A stretch of DNA of 64,000 bases from Candidatus Thiodiazotropha sp. (ex Codakia rugifera) (GTDB taxonomy: Bacteria; Pseudomonadota; Gammaproteobacteria; Chromatiales; Chromatiaceae), in the NCBI GenBank assembly GCA_025656675.1, contig JAHXHN010000002.1:62001-126000 (forward strand), read 5' to 3'. The notes below the pieces were generated by a model, which made no database searches, was not told the DNA's origin, and saw nothing but the letters and a program-made list of their open reading frames with translations. This document shows, one piece after another, positions 1-9,102 of the stretch; within the stretch, counting starts at the first letter, position 1, and every line of letters starts with the position of its first letter. A program made the position numbers and the translations under genes.

Positions 1-716
1 GCATACCGCGCTGGATGCGTCACCGCGAGCGAGCAGTGGCGGCGCTGGATTTTGTAGAGCTGGCGCAGAATGCGCCTGGTGTTGATATCGGTCGTGTGCA
101 TGTCCTGCCGCGACATAAGCCCCATGAACGGATTGACGAGGTACCCGGTATCGTTACGCTGGTGATCGTCCCCGCTTACGACCCGCTGCACCCCGACGAG
201 CCGGTGCCGGATCAGATTATGCTGCGGCGGGTCTGTGAGGAGCTGGAATTTCGCCGCCTGGTTACCACCGAGCTCTATGTCACGCCACCGCAATACGTAC
301 CTCTGTGGGTATCTGTGGCATTCGAAATCGAAGCGGGATACGGCTTCGAAACCGTCCGCCGCTGGCTTGAACTGGCAGTCCGTCAATACCTGGCGCCGTT
401 GCCGCCGTATGGCCCGGCGGGACAGGGCTGGCCCTTCGGTCGGGCTGTCAGTGCCGCTGATGTTGAGGCCGCTGTGCTCAAGGTTGAGGGTGTCAGGCTC
501 GTCTCCGAAGTGCTGTTGGAAGGCGATGAGATAGACGCCATTGGAAAATCGACCACTCGCAATGGAAAAATTCGTCTGCACCGCTGGCAATTGCCGGTTC
601 TGCGCGGGGTGCAGATCACCGAAGCCGAAAATGCCGAGCCGATCGAGCGCGAAGAGCCGGCAGCTGGCGGTGACCCAGGCCAGTTACCTGTACCCGTTGA
701 GCGTGAAGAATGTTGA
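1..716 (+). CDS. eCIS baseplate J-like protein, C-terminal part (5' end outside window)
   Basis: The reading frame is open to the left edge (codons start at base 3), so the gene begins upstream and only about 237 C-terminal residues are visible. The phrase RAVAALDFVELAQNAPGV and the later GIVTLVIVP and VRRWLELAVRQYLAPL stretches match the usual layout of putative baseplate assembly proteins of Afp/PVC-type contractile injection systems (Afp11/12, gpJ-like), which form the wedge around the spike. The end, PVPVEREEC, resembles the usual tail of this family. It is followed 136 bases later by a gpI-like tail gene, the normal order in these clusters. An ATG at 15 is internal to the domain and is not taken as the start. 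Confidence 0.8.
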   Translation, partial: IPRWMRHRERAVAALDFVELAQNAPGVDIGRVHVLPRHKPHERIDEVPGIVTLVIVPAYDPLHPDEPVPDQIMLRRVCEELEFRRLVTTELYVTPPQYVPLWVSVAFEIEAGYGFETVRRWLELAVRQYLAPLPPYGPAGQGWPFGRAVSAADVEAAVLKVEGVRLVSEVLLEGDEIDAIGKSTTRNGKIRLHRWQLPVLRGVQITEAENAEPIEREEPAAGGDPGQLPVPVEREEC

Positions 717-852
717 CTGGCACCCGACATCAAATCACCAACGGGGCCGTGCGGGCTGCTGATATCACGTTCGTGGGAGCAGGTTTGAGGACGGTGTTGC
801 CTTGCAGAAGTTACGCTCGAGCAGGCGCCAACGAGTACCCGGAGTCGCTGGC

Positions 853-3321
853 ATGAAAACACCCCGATTCCAACATCTCTCCGGCATCGATCAATGGCAA
901 CACTGTGATTTCGAGAACCTGCAGTTGCATCTACCAACCGCCAGCGTTCAGCTCGCCACACGTGAGCAGGTCGATGGCATAACCGAAGGGCTGCGGATGC
1001 CTGATGCTGAATTTCACGAACTACGCCAATTGCGTGGCGGAGCGCAGTATATATGCTGCCCGCCAGATCACTGCACAACCGGATACACACTGTTGGCCGA
1101 TTCCAACTCTGATCTGCTTTGGTCAGCAGACGGCGGCTGGCGATCGCTGACAGTTCCGGCCGTTGATTCCTCCAATCATGCCTCCGATTCCAACACGACT
1201 CGCTTCGACAACCTTGCCACTGCTGGCAAGGGTCGCTTGTTCGATCAACCCGCCAGTCTGTCGGCGGATCCCTTCGGACGCCTCTGGCTACTGGAAAGAG
1301 GTGTGCAGCGCATTCGTCTGCTGGCGGCGGAGGATCTGCGTCAGCTGGCAATAATGTCACCGCCTGGCAATGCCCACTTCGACGATCTGGCCGCCTGCAG
1401 TTGGGGTTTGCTGGCCTGTGATGTCGATAACGGCCAGCTTTGGCGCCAGGCCTACGGTGGCGAGTGGGAATGCGTCGATATCGGTAGCGACGAGCGTGTT
1501 CCAATTGCTGTCAGCGGTCATCCAGAGGGGCCTGCAGTGGCACTGATGCGTGAGACCGACACTGAGGCTGTACATGGTCTGTTGCGCTTGACGGCTATCG
1601 ATATCACAACCTTCGATATCACCGATCTCGACGATCCCCTGCATCTGTTGCTGGCCGAGCCGGAGCGTCTTTACATAGGCGAGGCACAACCGGATGCCGA
1701 ACGGCCGACAGTTTTCATCTTCAGCAGCTACCTGCTCGAGGCAACGCGACTGGCAGTCGAGGAGCAGTGGGAGTCACGCGGCTTCGACAGTCGGGGACTA
1801 TTCGTCGGCGCCGACTGTCGCGTTTGGGCCACCACTGCAGCGGCTGCCCGCCCCCTGACCCCGGCGACCGCTGATCGGGTCATTACCGGTCAGGTCGAAT
1901 CCTTTGCACTGGATTCAGAAGCGATTGCCTGTCAGTGGCACCGGGTCTTCATCGATGCCTGCCTGCCGCCAGGCACTCAGCTGGAAGTCAGTGTGCGCTG
2001 CTCTGACGAGTTGCCAGCGCAGGCCGTACAACGCACGGCGCGCCCACCGCATGGCTTGAGTGACCTGGCGATGATTGATGAGGAGGCGGTGGCCTCTGCC
2101 TGGATGCGCCGACCGTTGGCGTCACGCACACCGCAAGACCAGGAAGGCTGGCTGCCATTGGGTGTACTCGATCGGCGGGTCTATCAGGCTGATGTCGCAC
2201 TGCCGCCGGTAGGTCGTGAATTGCCATCCGAGGATGAGTATGGTCCTCGCGACATACCCGAGGTGGCGGACAATATGCTGACGCTGGAGGGATTGATACG
2301 GAATCCGCCCGGCCGCTACCTGTGGCTGCGAATCCGCCTCCACGGCAGTAGTCGGCGCAGCCCGGTTGTGCGGGCGCTGCGCGCCAGCCATTGCCGGCCA
2401 TCACTGTTCGAGCATCTTCCAGCCTATTGGTCGGCAGACGCGGCGGTCGCGAACGAGGCTGATCAGGCCCTTGCGGTGTTAGAGGGGCTCTACACCGAAT
2501 TCAACCAGCGCATCGATCAGTTTCATCAGCTGCTCGATCCCCGTGTCTGTCCCCCAGAGGCCCTGGAATGGCTCGGCTGTTTCGTTGCCATGAGTTTCGA
2601 TTCACGCATCCGAGAGTCGGTTCGGCGCCAGTTGCTTTCAGAGTTGTTGACACTCTATCGCCAACGCGGCACATCGGCTGGACTCGAAAGGCTGTGCACC
2701 ATCCTCACCGAAGGGCGGGTTGCGGTGGTTGAGTCGTTCCGCCTGCGGCGCACCAGCCCCTCAACACTGGGTGCCGTCGGTGACGGCGAAGAGAGTCACC
2801 TCGGCAGTCTGCAGCTCGGCGGCAGCGAGGCAGATGGCATGTCTTCGGCCGGCTGGGAAAACGACTTGTTGTCGGCTCATTCACGGCTGCTGGCACGGCG
2901 TGCTGCATTTTGTGAGCAGGGTGGTACGCCCTGTCCACCCGGCGAGCTTCCGCCCGCGTTGAATCTGGACCCGACGATTAGCTTTTATCGTCAGTATGCC
3001 CACCGCTTTAGCGTGGTGATTTTTTCCTCCTATGAAAGCGATCTGGCTGCTGTGGTTGAAGAGGCAGTGGAGGCATGGAAACCGGCTCACACACTGCACA
3101 CTCTCTGTTGGCTGGATGCCGGGCTCGTAGTGGGCAGCAACAGCTATGTCGGTCTCGGTACCAGCCTGGCCGGTAGAGATCGCTGGCAGCCGGCCTTGTT
3201 GGGAGCCGCTCCACTTGGGCGCGACAGAACACTGTCGCGATCTTGGCCGGTTCATCCCGGAGAAGTACGACTTGAATCCAGCAGACTATCGAACTACGCG
3301 TGCACGCCGCAGGCGTGCTGA
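853..3321 (+). CDS. eCIS tail protein, gpI-like (TIGR02242-type) with long N-terminal extension
   Basis: A protein of 822 residues. The last third (from about residue 515, SLFEHLPAYW, through DPRVCPPEALEWLG and YRQRGTSAGLERL) has the pattern of phage tail protein I of the TIGR02242 kind, a baseplate wedge part found next to the J-like protein in eCIS operons. The first 500 residues contain repeated short beta motifs such as DPFGRLWLLERG and LFVGADCRVWATT, which suggest a propeller-like or NHL-like fold; this is inference. I chose ATG 853 because GGAG lies 8 bases upstream; an in-frame TTG at 802 has no comparable ribosome site. It probably acts in the baseplate between the J-like protein and the two unknown proteins that follow. 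Confidence 0.75.
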   Translation: MKTPRFQHLSGIDQWQHCDFENLQLHLPTASVQLATREQVDGITEGLRMPDAEFHELRQLRGGAQYICCPPDHCTTGYTLLADSNSDLLWSADGGWRSLTVPAVDSSNHASDSNTTRFDNLATAGKGRLFDQPASLSADPFGRLWLLERGVQRIRLLAAEDLRQLAIMSPPGNAHFDDLAACSWGLLACDVDNGQLWRQAYGGEWECVDIGSDERVPIAVSGHPEGPAVALMRETDTEAVHGLLRLTAIDITTFDITDLDDPLHLLLAEPERLYIGEAQPDAERPTVFIFSSYLLEATRLAVEEQWESRGFDSRGLFVGADCRVWATTAAAARPLTPATADRVITGQVESFALDSEAIACQWHRVFIDACLPPGTQLEVSVRCSDELPAQAVQRTARPPHGLSDLAMIDEEAVASAWMRRPLASRTPQDQEGWLPLGVLDRRVYQADVALPPVGRELPSEDEYGPRDIPEVADNMLTLEGLIRNPPGRYLWLRIRLHGSSRRSPVVRALRASHCRPSLFEHLPAYWSADAAVANEADQALAVLEGLYTEFNQRIDQFHQLLDPRVCPPEALEWLGCFVAMSFDSRIRESVRRQLLSELLTLYRQRGTSAGLERLCTILTEGRVAVVESFRLRRTSPSTLGAVGDGEESHLGSLQLGGSEADGMSSAGWENDLLSAHSRLLARRAAFCEQGGTPCPPGELPPALNLDPTISFYRQYAHRFSVVIFSSYESDLAAVVEEAVEAWKPAHTLHTLCWLDAGLVVGSNSYVGLGTSLAGRDRWQPALLGAAPLGRDRTLSRSWPVHPGEVRLESSRLSNYACTPQAC

Positions 3322-3347
3322 ACCATGACAACGAGGGAGAGACTGCA

Positions 3348-4607
3348 ATGAGCAACTCTCATGGAGACGCACAATTCATGCATTGTGATGGCAGTGACCC
3401 AGCCCTGCCCGGTGATCCCTGGTCTCGCTTGCGTTATCACTACGGCCAGCTTCTTGGTGCTGATGATTTTCAGGCCGAGCAGAATGGGATGGTGTTGCGA
3501 CGGCGGTTGCACAATACGCTGTTACACGGCCTGGGCACGGTCTGCGGCCTGCGAGTCAGCGCCGAGCCGGTGGATCCTCCACAGTCACGGCTGATCGTTG
3601 GCGAAGGGCTGGCCATCGACGTCTATGGCCGTGAAATCTATGTCAATGAACCGCAGTGCCTCGATATCATCGGCTTGCATACCAGCGATATCTGGGAAAC
3701 CTTGGCATTATCACCTGCGGCCACACCAGCGGATCCGGCCGACGAACCGCCTTCGGACATCCGCCGTGCCTATATAACCCTGTGTTATGAGTCTTGCCTC
3801 AGCAACCAGGTGCCGGCCATCACACCACCCTGCGGGGATGCCAGTGAAGCGTTGGCGTTTTCACGCGTCAACGACCGTTTTCGTATCGACCTGGTGGCCG
3901 AGGCGCCGGTGGATCCGCATCCCCTGCAGCACGACTGGTGGCCCCCGGGCGCAGCCGATGGCCACGGCGACCTGCGCACCCGTCTGCTCGATTATCTGCT
4001 CGATTACCCCGGGGCCGGATTGAGCCTGCAGCAGCTCTGGACCGCCACCGAAAAAGCGCCCTTGTTGCTTGCTGTCGTTGATTTGCTTCACGAGGATAGT
4101 GCCACCACCGAAATCACCCGCATCGAGGCGATTGATAACAGTGTCCGTGCGCTGCTTCCGGCAATGCAGATGACCGCCGAGCAGACAATTCGACAACGCC
4201 TTGCGGGGGCTGACACAACCCCGTCGCTGAAGCTGCTTTCAGTCAGTGATAACAGTGAAACTGCCGATGCAGCGACGCTTCCGGAATACAGCCTGCAGTT
4301 CTCTGCCGATCTTGACGCAGCAACCCTTAGTGCCGATTCAGCCATGGTCCATGCACTGGAAGGTACCGGCTGGACCCCTCCACTGGACTCAACCGTAACC
4401 GTGGCAGGTGACGTACTCACCATCGCGCTGGCAGCTGCGCCGGTTACCGATACCAGTCTGCAATTGCACCTGATTGGCGGTGGGCGTCAGCCCGTCATGG
4501 GAACCGCCGGTCAACCGCTCGATGGCTGGTGGGATGAGCCGATCAGCGGTACTGGTCGCGGCAGGGATATCAATGTCATCCGCGTCTGGACACCGGGCGC
4601 TGTCTGA
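3348..4607 (+). CDS. eCIS-cluster protein of unknown function (LLGADDF module)
   Basis: A protein of 419 residues with no signal peptide or membrane segment. I do not recognise a named family. Near the N-terminus (about residues 18-110) it has YHYGQLLGADDFQAEQ, then RRRLHNTLLHGLGTVCGL and a later GLAIDVYGREIYV stretch. The next gene has the same order of motifs (DGRFLTAQAF, WGLGL, GVAFDGIGRPIVV), so the two share a module. The C-terminal third is rich in Ala, Asp and Thr and looks like a beta-sandwich or Ig-like domain (DLDAATLSADSAMV). The start at 3348 has GAGGGAGA 8 bases upstream. Position between gpI-like and tape-measure genes suggests a baseplate or outer structural part; this is inference from context. 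Confidence 0.65.
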   Translation: MSNSHGDAQFMHCDGSDPALPGDPWSRLRYHYGQLLGADDFQAEQNGMVLRRRLHNTLLHGLGTVCGLRVSAEPVDPPQSRLIVGEGLAIDVYGREIYVNEPQCLDIIGLHTSDIWETLALSPAATPADPADEPPSDIRRAYITLCYESCLSNQVPAITPPCGDASEALAFSRVNDRFRIDLVAEAPVDPHPLQHDWWPPGAADGHGDLRTRLLDYLLDYPGAGLSLQQLWTATEKAPLLLAVVDLLHEDSATTEITRIEAIDNSVRALLPAMQMTAEQTIRQRLAGADTTPSLKLLSVSDNSETADAATLPEYSLQFSADLDAATLSADSAMVHALEGTGWTPPLDSTVTVAGDVLTIALAAAPVTDTSLQLHLIGGGRQPVMGTAGQPLDGWWDEPISGTGRGRDINVIRVWTPGAV

Positions 4608-4626
4608 ACAACCGAGGAGAGCAGAC

Positions 4627-7509
4627 ATGAGCGTCGACAATTCATCATCCGGCGACAACGCTTTCAGCACCCAGGCATTGAATCAGGCGTTATTCGAGAA
4701 CGTCCGGAATCAGAAGCTTGGTTACAACTTTTCCAGCCCACTGGGGAACAACCTGCTTGGTGCCTACAGCCGCGACCAAGTGATCGAGATGCTTGCCGAT
4801 CAGCTTGCCAAGGCACCCCCCGGCTCGGCGACCATCACAGGTAAAAATGGTCTGTTTAGGATTAACTGGTTTGACGGCCGCTTTCTCACCGCCCAGGCGT
4901 TTCGGCAGCAGGACACCTATTGGGATCAGCGCCTCCGTCTGCTGGCGCAAATTTTTCCACCGGGCATCAGTTGGGGACTGGGGCTGAGCGGGCTGGAGGC
5001 AACCCTGCAGCCCTATCCGACGCCGGGCACCGACAATGATCCGAGCACGGGTGGAACATCCCTCGATACTCAATTTACGCTGCAACCCGGCGTTGCTTTC
5101 GATGGTATCGGCCGGCCGATCGTGGTGGGACAGGAGTACTGCTTCTGTTTTCGCGATCTGATACCGCTTTTTCAAAGTGAACCGCGCCAGGTTGCCGTCA
5201 GCGGTCAGCGGTTTCAGTCGTGCCTCTGTCTCGAGCCCTTCAATGACGGTGCCGGGACACCCGGTTCAGCACTGCCACCAGGACCCTATCTGCTGATGAT
5301 CGAGCCAAGGGAAACGCCGGAGGGCGATGCCAAGGTTTATGGTGAAGCCTGTGCCGGAGAGGCGTCGGCACGCTGCGAAAGTAATGGCTGGCGAGGTGGC
5401 TTCGGGCTATCGCTGGTACGCTTTCCCGCCGATCCGCCCCGCGAATTGAAAATCGCCAGTTCCTGGGCGCTGCGCGGCATTTTGTCTGCCTACTACTATG
5501 ATGTCTTCGAACATTCGCTTATCCAACGCTGGGATCCGGAGTTTCTCCGCGACAATGCATTTTGTGAAGCGGTGGGTAACAGCTGCCAGCAGGCAGGCGC
5601 CGTGCCGCTGGCCATGGCCTACATCGGCTTCGACACCAGTATTATATTCCTCGACCAGTGGATACCGCGACGCGGGCTTACAGCGACCAACGCCACCAAC
5701 TGGACCCGCACCCACATCGGCGCACCGACACAATCGGCCGCCGACGCGCGTCTGCACCATTTCCAGTGCATGCTTAAGCAGAGCCTGTCGAAAGTGCCCC
5801 TTGCATCCTATGGACAACAGGCCACTCCTGCAATGAATTTGCATGAGCGTGGCTTCCGCCACATCCCGCCAGTCGGATTCCTGCCTTTCGATCCCTATAC
5901 CACCCTGTTCGATTTACTCGATCCGGATACCGACACTGATAGCAATCTGTTTGAGCAGATCCCCGGGTTCGCCAACGTCCATCTTGTGGAACGGCAGATC
6001 GACAGGTACTTCTGTGGCACCAGTGTGATTCCCTACTATGTTGTTGCCCTCCATGATGACGATCTGCTGGAGGACATCAACAATGTCTTCGACAAGGACC
6101 CGGTGCGGGTGGATCGGCTGTCTGCCATCGATGACAGAATCAGCAGCCTCCTATCCAACCTGTGTGAGGAGCGTGACGAAGATTTCTCGGCAATCACCGG
6201 GCTGTTTACCCGTTTCATCAGCGTGTTCGGTTCGACAGTCATGCTCATGTTGCGCGAAACCGATCTACTGGTGAACCGCGAAGTCGAGCTGGTCAAGGTG
6301 ATTATTCCGCTGCAGGGTCTGCGCCGCCACCATCCGGTGGTTGGCGTTACAGAAGGGGATACGGCGGCATCGCTGAGCGACTGGTACAGTCGCCCACCAG
6401 GCCAATCCGACGGTGCCTACTCCAGTCTCGACCGTGACCGACTGATTCAGTTTATCCGCGAGCGCTTTGGCATGGACGCGCTGCCACGCCATTTCGCCGT
6501 CTATGTCAAGCAGCGTATGGTGCTGCTCGACGTGATCTATGTACTGTTCGAACTGTTCAACCAGTTCCAGGCGTTTATCGACAGTTTCGATAGAGCCAGC
6601 ACTACAACAACTCCGGCCTCGACCCAAACCTTCCGTGACCATTACCTGGCCCAACCACAGGCCCAGCAGGTGGCGGCGCAGTCGGCACTGGGTACACCGC
6701 TGGTGCGGGAGGTGATTGCCTACAGTGCCGTTACCGCCAACCCCGAACTCGCCAACCCGGAGATGTGGGATGGTTTTTTCACCCAGGTAGACGCCGAGGA
6801 TGCCCGGCTCGCAGACCAGATCGATGACCCGGTGTTGCGCCGACAGCGGGCACTCGATCTTGTCGCTGATGCACAGGGGACAGATGTCATCGGTTTTGAC
6901 ACCATAAAAGTATTGATTGCATCACAGCGTCCTCAGGCTGCCGAGGCCAGCCTGCGCAACATCCATCGTGCCGCCAAAGTGATTCCGGCACTCAACGAAC
7001 GTGGTCTGCCACAGGGAGGCAGTCTCAATCAGGAGCTTGTACACGGCGGTTCGGTGCGTGTATACGAGCAGGCAAGTTCCCGTGAACTCTGGCGGGCGGT
7101 CAATCGTGGTCTGAAACGGCAACCAGCCAGTAACCTGGTCGGTACGGCCAGAATCGATGTCACCATCGGTGAGGTTCTCAAGCAACCCGCCGATGAAGCC
7201 GGGAAGCTGTTGGGCGGCAGTGAGGGTGTTGAAAAATTGCGCAAGGCCATCACCCCCAAGGTCAGCAGGATTGCCAAGGAGATCGATACCATTGCCGCCA
7301 ATCCACCCACTGCCGAAGTCGCCGCCGGTTTCAGGAAAAACCTGGCTGAGACCGGCGGTGATCCGGTCAAGGCACTGGTGAAAACCCAGACCCAATTCAA
7401 AACCGAAGCCACCGCTACGGCCACACTGAAACGCATCAAGCCGATAGCCGATCTGCTCGGCAAGGAAGGCTTCCAGGTGGTCGCGGACGTTGTGTTCAGG
7501 ACACCCTAG
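4627..7509 (+). CDS. Large eCIS-cluster protein of unknown function (LLGADDF-like module)
   Basis: A protein of 960 residues without visible membrane segments. The N-terminal quarter carries NWFDGRFLTAQAFRQQ, then GISWGLGLSG and GVAFDGIGRPIVVGQEYCF, which parallels the module in the gene just upstream. Cysteines cluster at CFCFRDL and SCLCLEPF. The middle (about residues 480-650) contains long helical, acidic segments; the C-terminal 200 residues are helical and Ala/Lys-rich. I do not recognise a function. ATG 4627 follows GAGGAGAGCAG at a good distance, and the gene sits 19 bases behind its neighbour and 3 bases ahead of the tape-measure-type gene, so all are one transcript. A role as a peripheral baseplate, fibre or collar part is possible but only inferred. 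Confidence 0.65.
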   Translation: MSVDNSSSGDNAFSTQALNQALFENVRNQKLGYNFSSPLGNNLLGAYSRDQVIEMLADQLAKAPPGSATITGKNGLFRINWFDGRFLTAQAFRQQDTYWDQRLRLLAQIFPPGISWGLGLSGLEATLQPYPTPGTDNDPSTGGTSLDTQFTLQPGVAFDGIGRPIVVGQEYCFCFRDLIPLFQSEPRQVAVSGQRFQSCLCLEPFNDGAGTPGSALPPGPYLLMIEPRETPEGDAKVYGEACAGEASARCESNGWRGGFGLSLVRFPADPPRELKIASSWALRGILSAYYYDVFEHSLIQRWDPEFLRDNAFCEAVGNSCQQAGAVPLAMAYIGFDTSIIFLDQWIPRRGLTATNATNWTRTHIGAPTQSAADARLHHFQCMLKQSLSKVPLASYGQQATPAMNLHERGFRHIPPVGFLPFDPYTTLFDLLDPDTDTDSNLFEQIPGFANVHLVERQIDRYFCGTSVIPYYVVALHDDDLLEDINNVFDKDPVRVDRLSAIDDRISSLLSNLCEERDEDFSAITGLFTRFISVFGSTVMLMLRETDLLVNREVELVKVIIPLQGLRRHHPVVGVTEGDTAASLSDWYSRPPGQSDGAYSSLDRDRLIQFIRERFGMDALPRHFAVYVKQRMVLLDVIYVLFELFNQFQAFIDSFDRASTTTTPASTQTFRDHYLAQPQAQQVAAQSALGTPLVREVIAYSAVTANPELANPEMWDGFFTQVDAEDARLADQIDDPVLRRQRALDLVADAQGTDVIGFDTIKVLIASQRPQAAEASLRNIHRAAKVIPALNERGLPQGGSLNQELVHGGSVRVYEQASSRELWRAVNRGLKRQPASNLVGTARIDVTIGEVLKQPADEAGKLLGGSEGVEKLRKAITPKVSRIAKEIDTIAANPPTAEVAAGFRKNLAETGGDPVKALVKTQTQFKTEATATATLKRIKPIADLLGKEGFQVVADVVFRTP

Positions 7510-7512
7510 CAA

Positions 7513-9102
7513 ATGAGCGTGCCGACACTCCAGATTCGAAAGATGCGTAACCGCTACCGCGTCTACGATAGGAACGACGCTGATGGAATGCAGCGCCAAC
7601 TGGAGCACATGGTCACCGATCGATTGCCGGCTGTGCTGGAGCGGAGTATCGGCAGTTTGTACCAAAGTTTAGGTATGAATGCAGACTGTCTGGTTGCCGT
7701 TCGCAGGTTGAACATTCGGATACAGCTGGCTGATTATTCTGCCAATGCCGAACCGGGGCTGTTCGATCATATCGCGGAATCCTGGGCTAGGGCGCTATTG
7801 AACGGACTCGAGCGGATCGTGTCGACATCTGGCTTCACACCCGGCCAGGCACTGCTCTCGGATACCTTGGCTGTTTTCCCAAACTTGATTAGCGCACGTC
7901 GCCACCATATCCGGCAGCTTGTGCGAAACGGCGTACTGCCCTGGTGGTCGCGAGCATTGTTGGATGATGCTGCTGATGCTCAGGCACTGCCGCGACTACT
8001 CATCGAGTTGACAGCCATCGATCCGAAGTCAGCAGCGGAGTGCATCGTCGAGCTGGCCGACGATCCCGGCCCGGCCTGGCTGATCTGTTTTGATGCCACA
8101 CAAAGTGCCACAGCTGGAAGAGCGCTGATCGCAGCAGCAACCGTTGGCGGCGATGATGTGCGGGACAGTGGAGGTTGGCAGGGCGACTCAGCCTTATTGA
8201 CCTCGTTGCCGGCATCTCAACGCGATCTGTTGCGCCGCTGTGCAGATGCAGACTCAGCTGCCTTGTTGTTCTGTGCGTTTCAGCTCCTTGCAGGCCTGCC
8301 AGTGGCGGACGGCTATACGCAGCTGAAGACTCGACTCGAACAGTTATTGGCGCAACCGCATAGACTTGCAGAGAACCACCCTTTCAAGGGTACTGACATG
8401 CGTACTGCGCCAGAGATGATGTTCATAGAGGACATCAGTGCGGCCAGTTTTGACACTCTGGAAAACCCTCTCGATTCGGTGCCGATATCTGTGAATATCG
8501 AATCTGAGCGGGCCAGTGAATCAGCCTCATCAGCTACCGATCTGACGATGACCGGCACCGCTGGGATTCCGGTTGGTTGTGGTGGCCTGTTGTTCCTGAT
8601 TCGCTTTGCATTGGGGAAGCGGGAGCAGAGTATCAACGTCAACCAGGCGATGCTGGCCTTGGGTACTTTTTTATTGAATACGGTGTTCGACCGTCTGTCA
8701 CCGGCGGCCCGCCGAGCCGCCTGGTGTCGTGATGCAGGTCTGTTACAGGTCTTCGCCGGTCTACGCGAACCACCCAGTAACATGGATGAGCAGTGTCATC
8801 CTGACTCCGCACTGTCCTGGGGGAGGGTTGTATCTGAGGCTATTACGGCCCGGATAGCTGACGATGTCGCCGCCGCACCCAGGGGATGTGAGTACGTTTT
8901 TGGTCGCGCTGATGAACCCCTGTCAGCCATGGACAGACTTTTACTGAGGCCCGGTCATCTACGGATGTCAGAGAATGAGGCGCACCTGATTCTTCCTTCG
9001 GATGCAGTGGATATCGGTCTGCGGCGAGGTGGTTGGGACATCGACCCGGGGTGGGTGCCGCAACTCGGTCGGGTCATTCGTTTCGAATACCGAAAACAAT
9101 GA
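7513..9102 (+). CDS. Contractile injection system tape-measure-type protein (CIS_TMP-like)
   Basis: A protein of 529 residues. The opening (IRKMRNRYRVYDRNDADGMQ, then LEHMVTDRLPAVLE) and the ending (DIGLRRGGWDIDPGWVPQLG, then RVIRFEY) match the two ends that characterise the CIS tape-measure family of eCIS (Afp14 position). A middle hydrophobic block near residue 355 (GCGGLLFLIRFAL) is also usual for it. Members of this family set tube length. It lies directly before the AAA+ ATPase, with an ATGA overlap at 9099-9102, which is the common order in eCIS operons. Family assignment is from remembered motif shape, not from a search. Confidence 0.7.
   Translation: MSVPTLQIRKMRNRYRVYDRNDADGMQRQLEHMVTDRLPAVLERSIGSLYQSLGMNADCLVAVRRLNIRIQLADYSANAEPGLFDHIAESWARALLNGLERIVSTSGFTPGQALLSDTLAVFPNLISARRHHIRQLVRNGVLPWWSRALLDDAADAQALPRLLIELTAIDPKSAAECIVELADDPGPAWLICFDATQSATAGRALIAAATVGGDDVRDSGGWQGDSALLTSLPASQRDLLRRCADADSAALLFCAFQLLAGLPVADGYTQLKTRLEQLLAQPHRLAENHPFKGTDMRTAPEMMFIEDISAASFDTLENPLDSVPISVNIESERASESASSATDLTMTGTAGIPVGCGGLLFLIRFALGKREQSINVNQAMLALGTFLLNTVFDRLSPAARRAAWCRDAGLLQVFAGLREPPSNMDEQCHPDSALSWGRVVSEAITARIADDVAAAPRGCEYVFGRADEPLSAMDRLLLRPGHLRMSENEAHLILPSDAVDIGLRRGGWDIDPGWVPQLGRVIRFEYRKQ

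Noticed and set aside
541-762. Second frame over the end of the J-like gene, reading RQLAVTQASYLYPLSVKN
   Set aside because: Considered as a frameshift in the J-like gene, but the main frame ends in PVPVEREEC, which fits the family's usual end.
383-1504. Long minus-strand open frame of 373 codons opposite the J-like and gpI-like genes
   Set aside because: It lies antisense to two genes with recognisable families, has low-complexity Arg/Pro/His composition and no ribosome site; it is a side effect of high GC.
6922-7665. Minus-strand frame of 247 codons opposite the end of the large eCIS protein
   Set aside because: Antisense to a continuous coding frame with ribosome sites at both ends; no family character.
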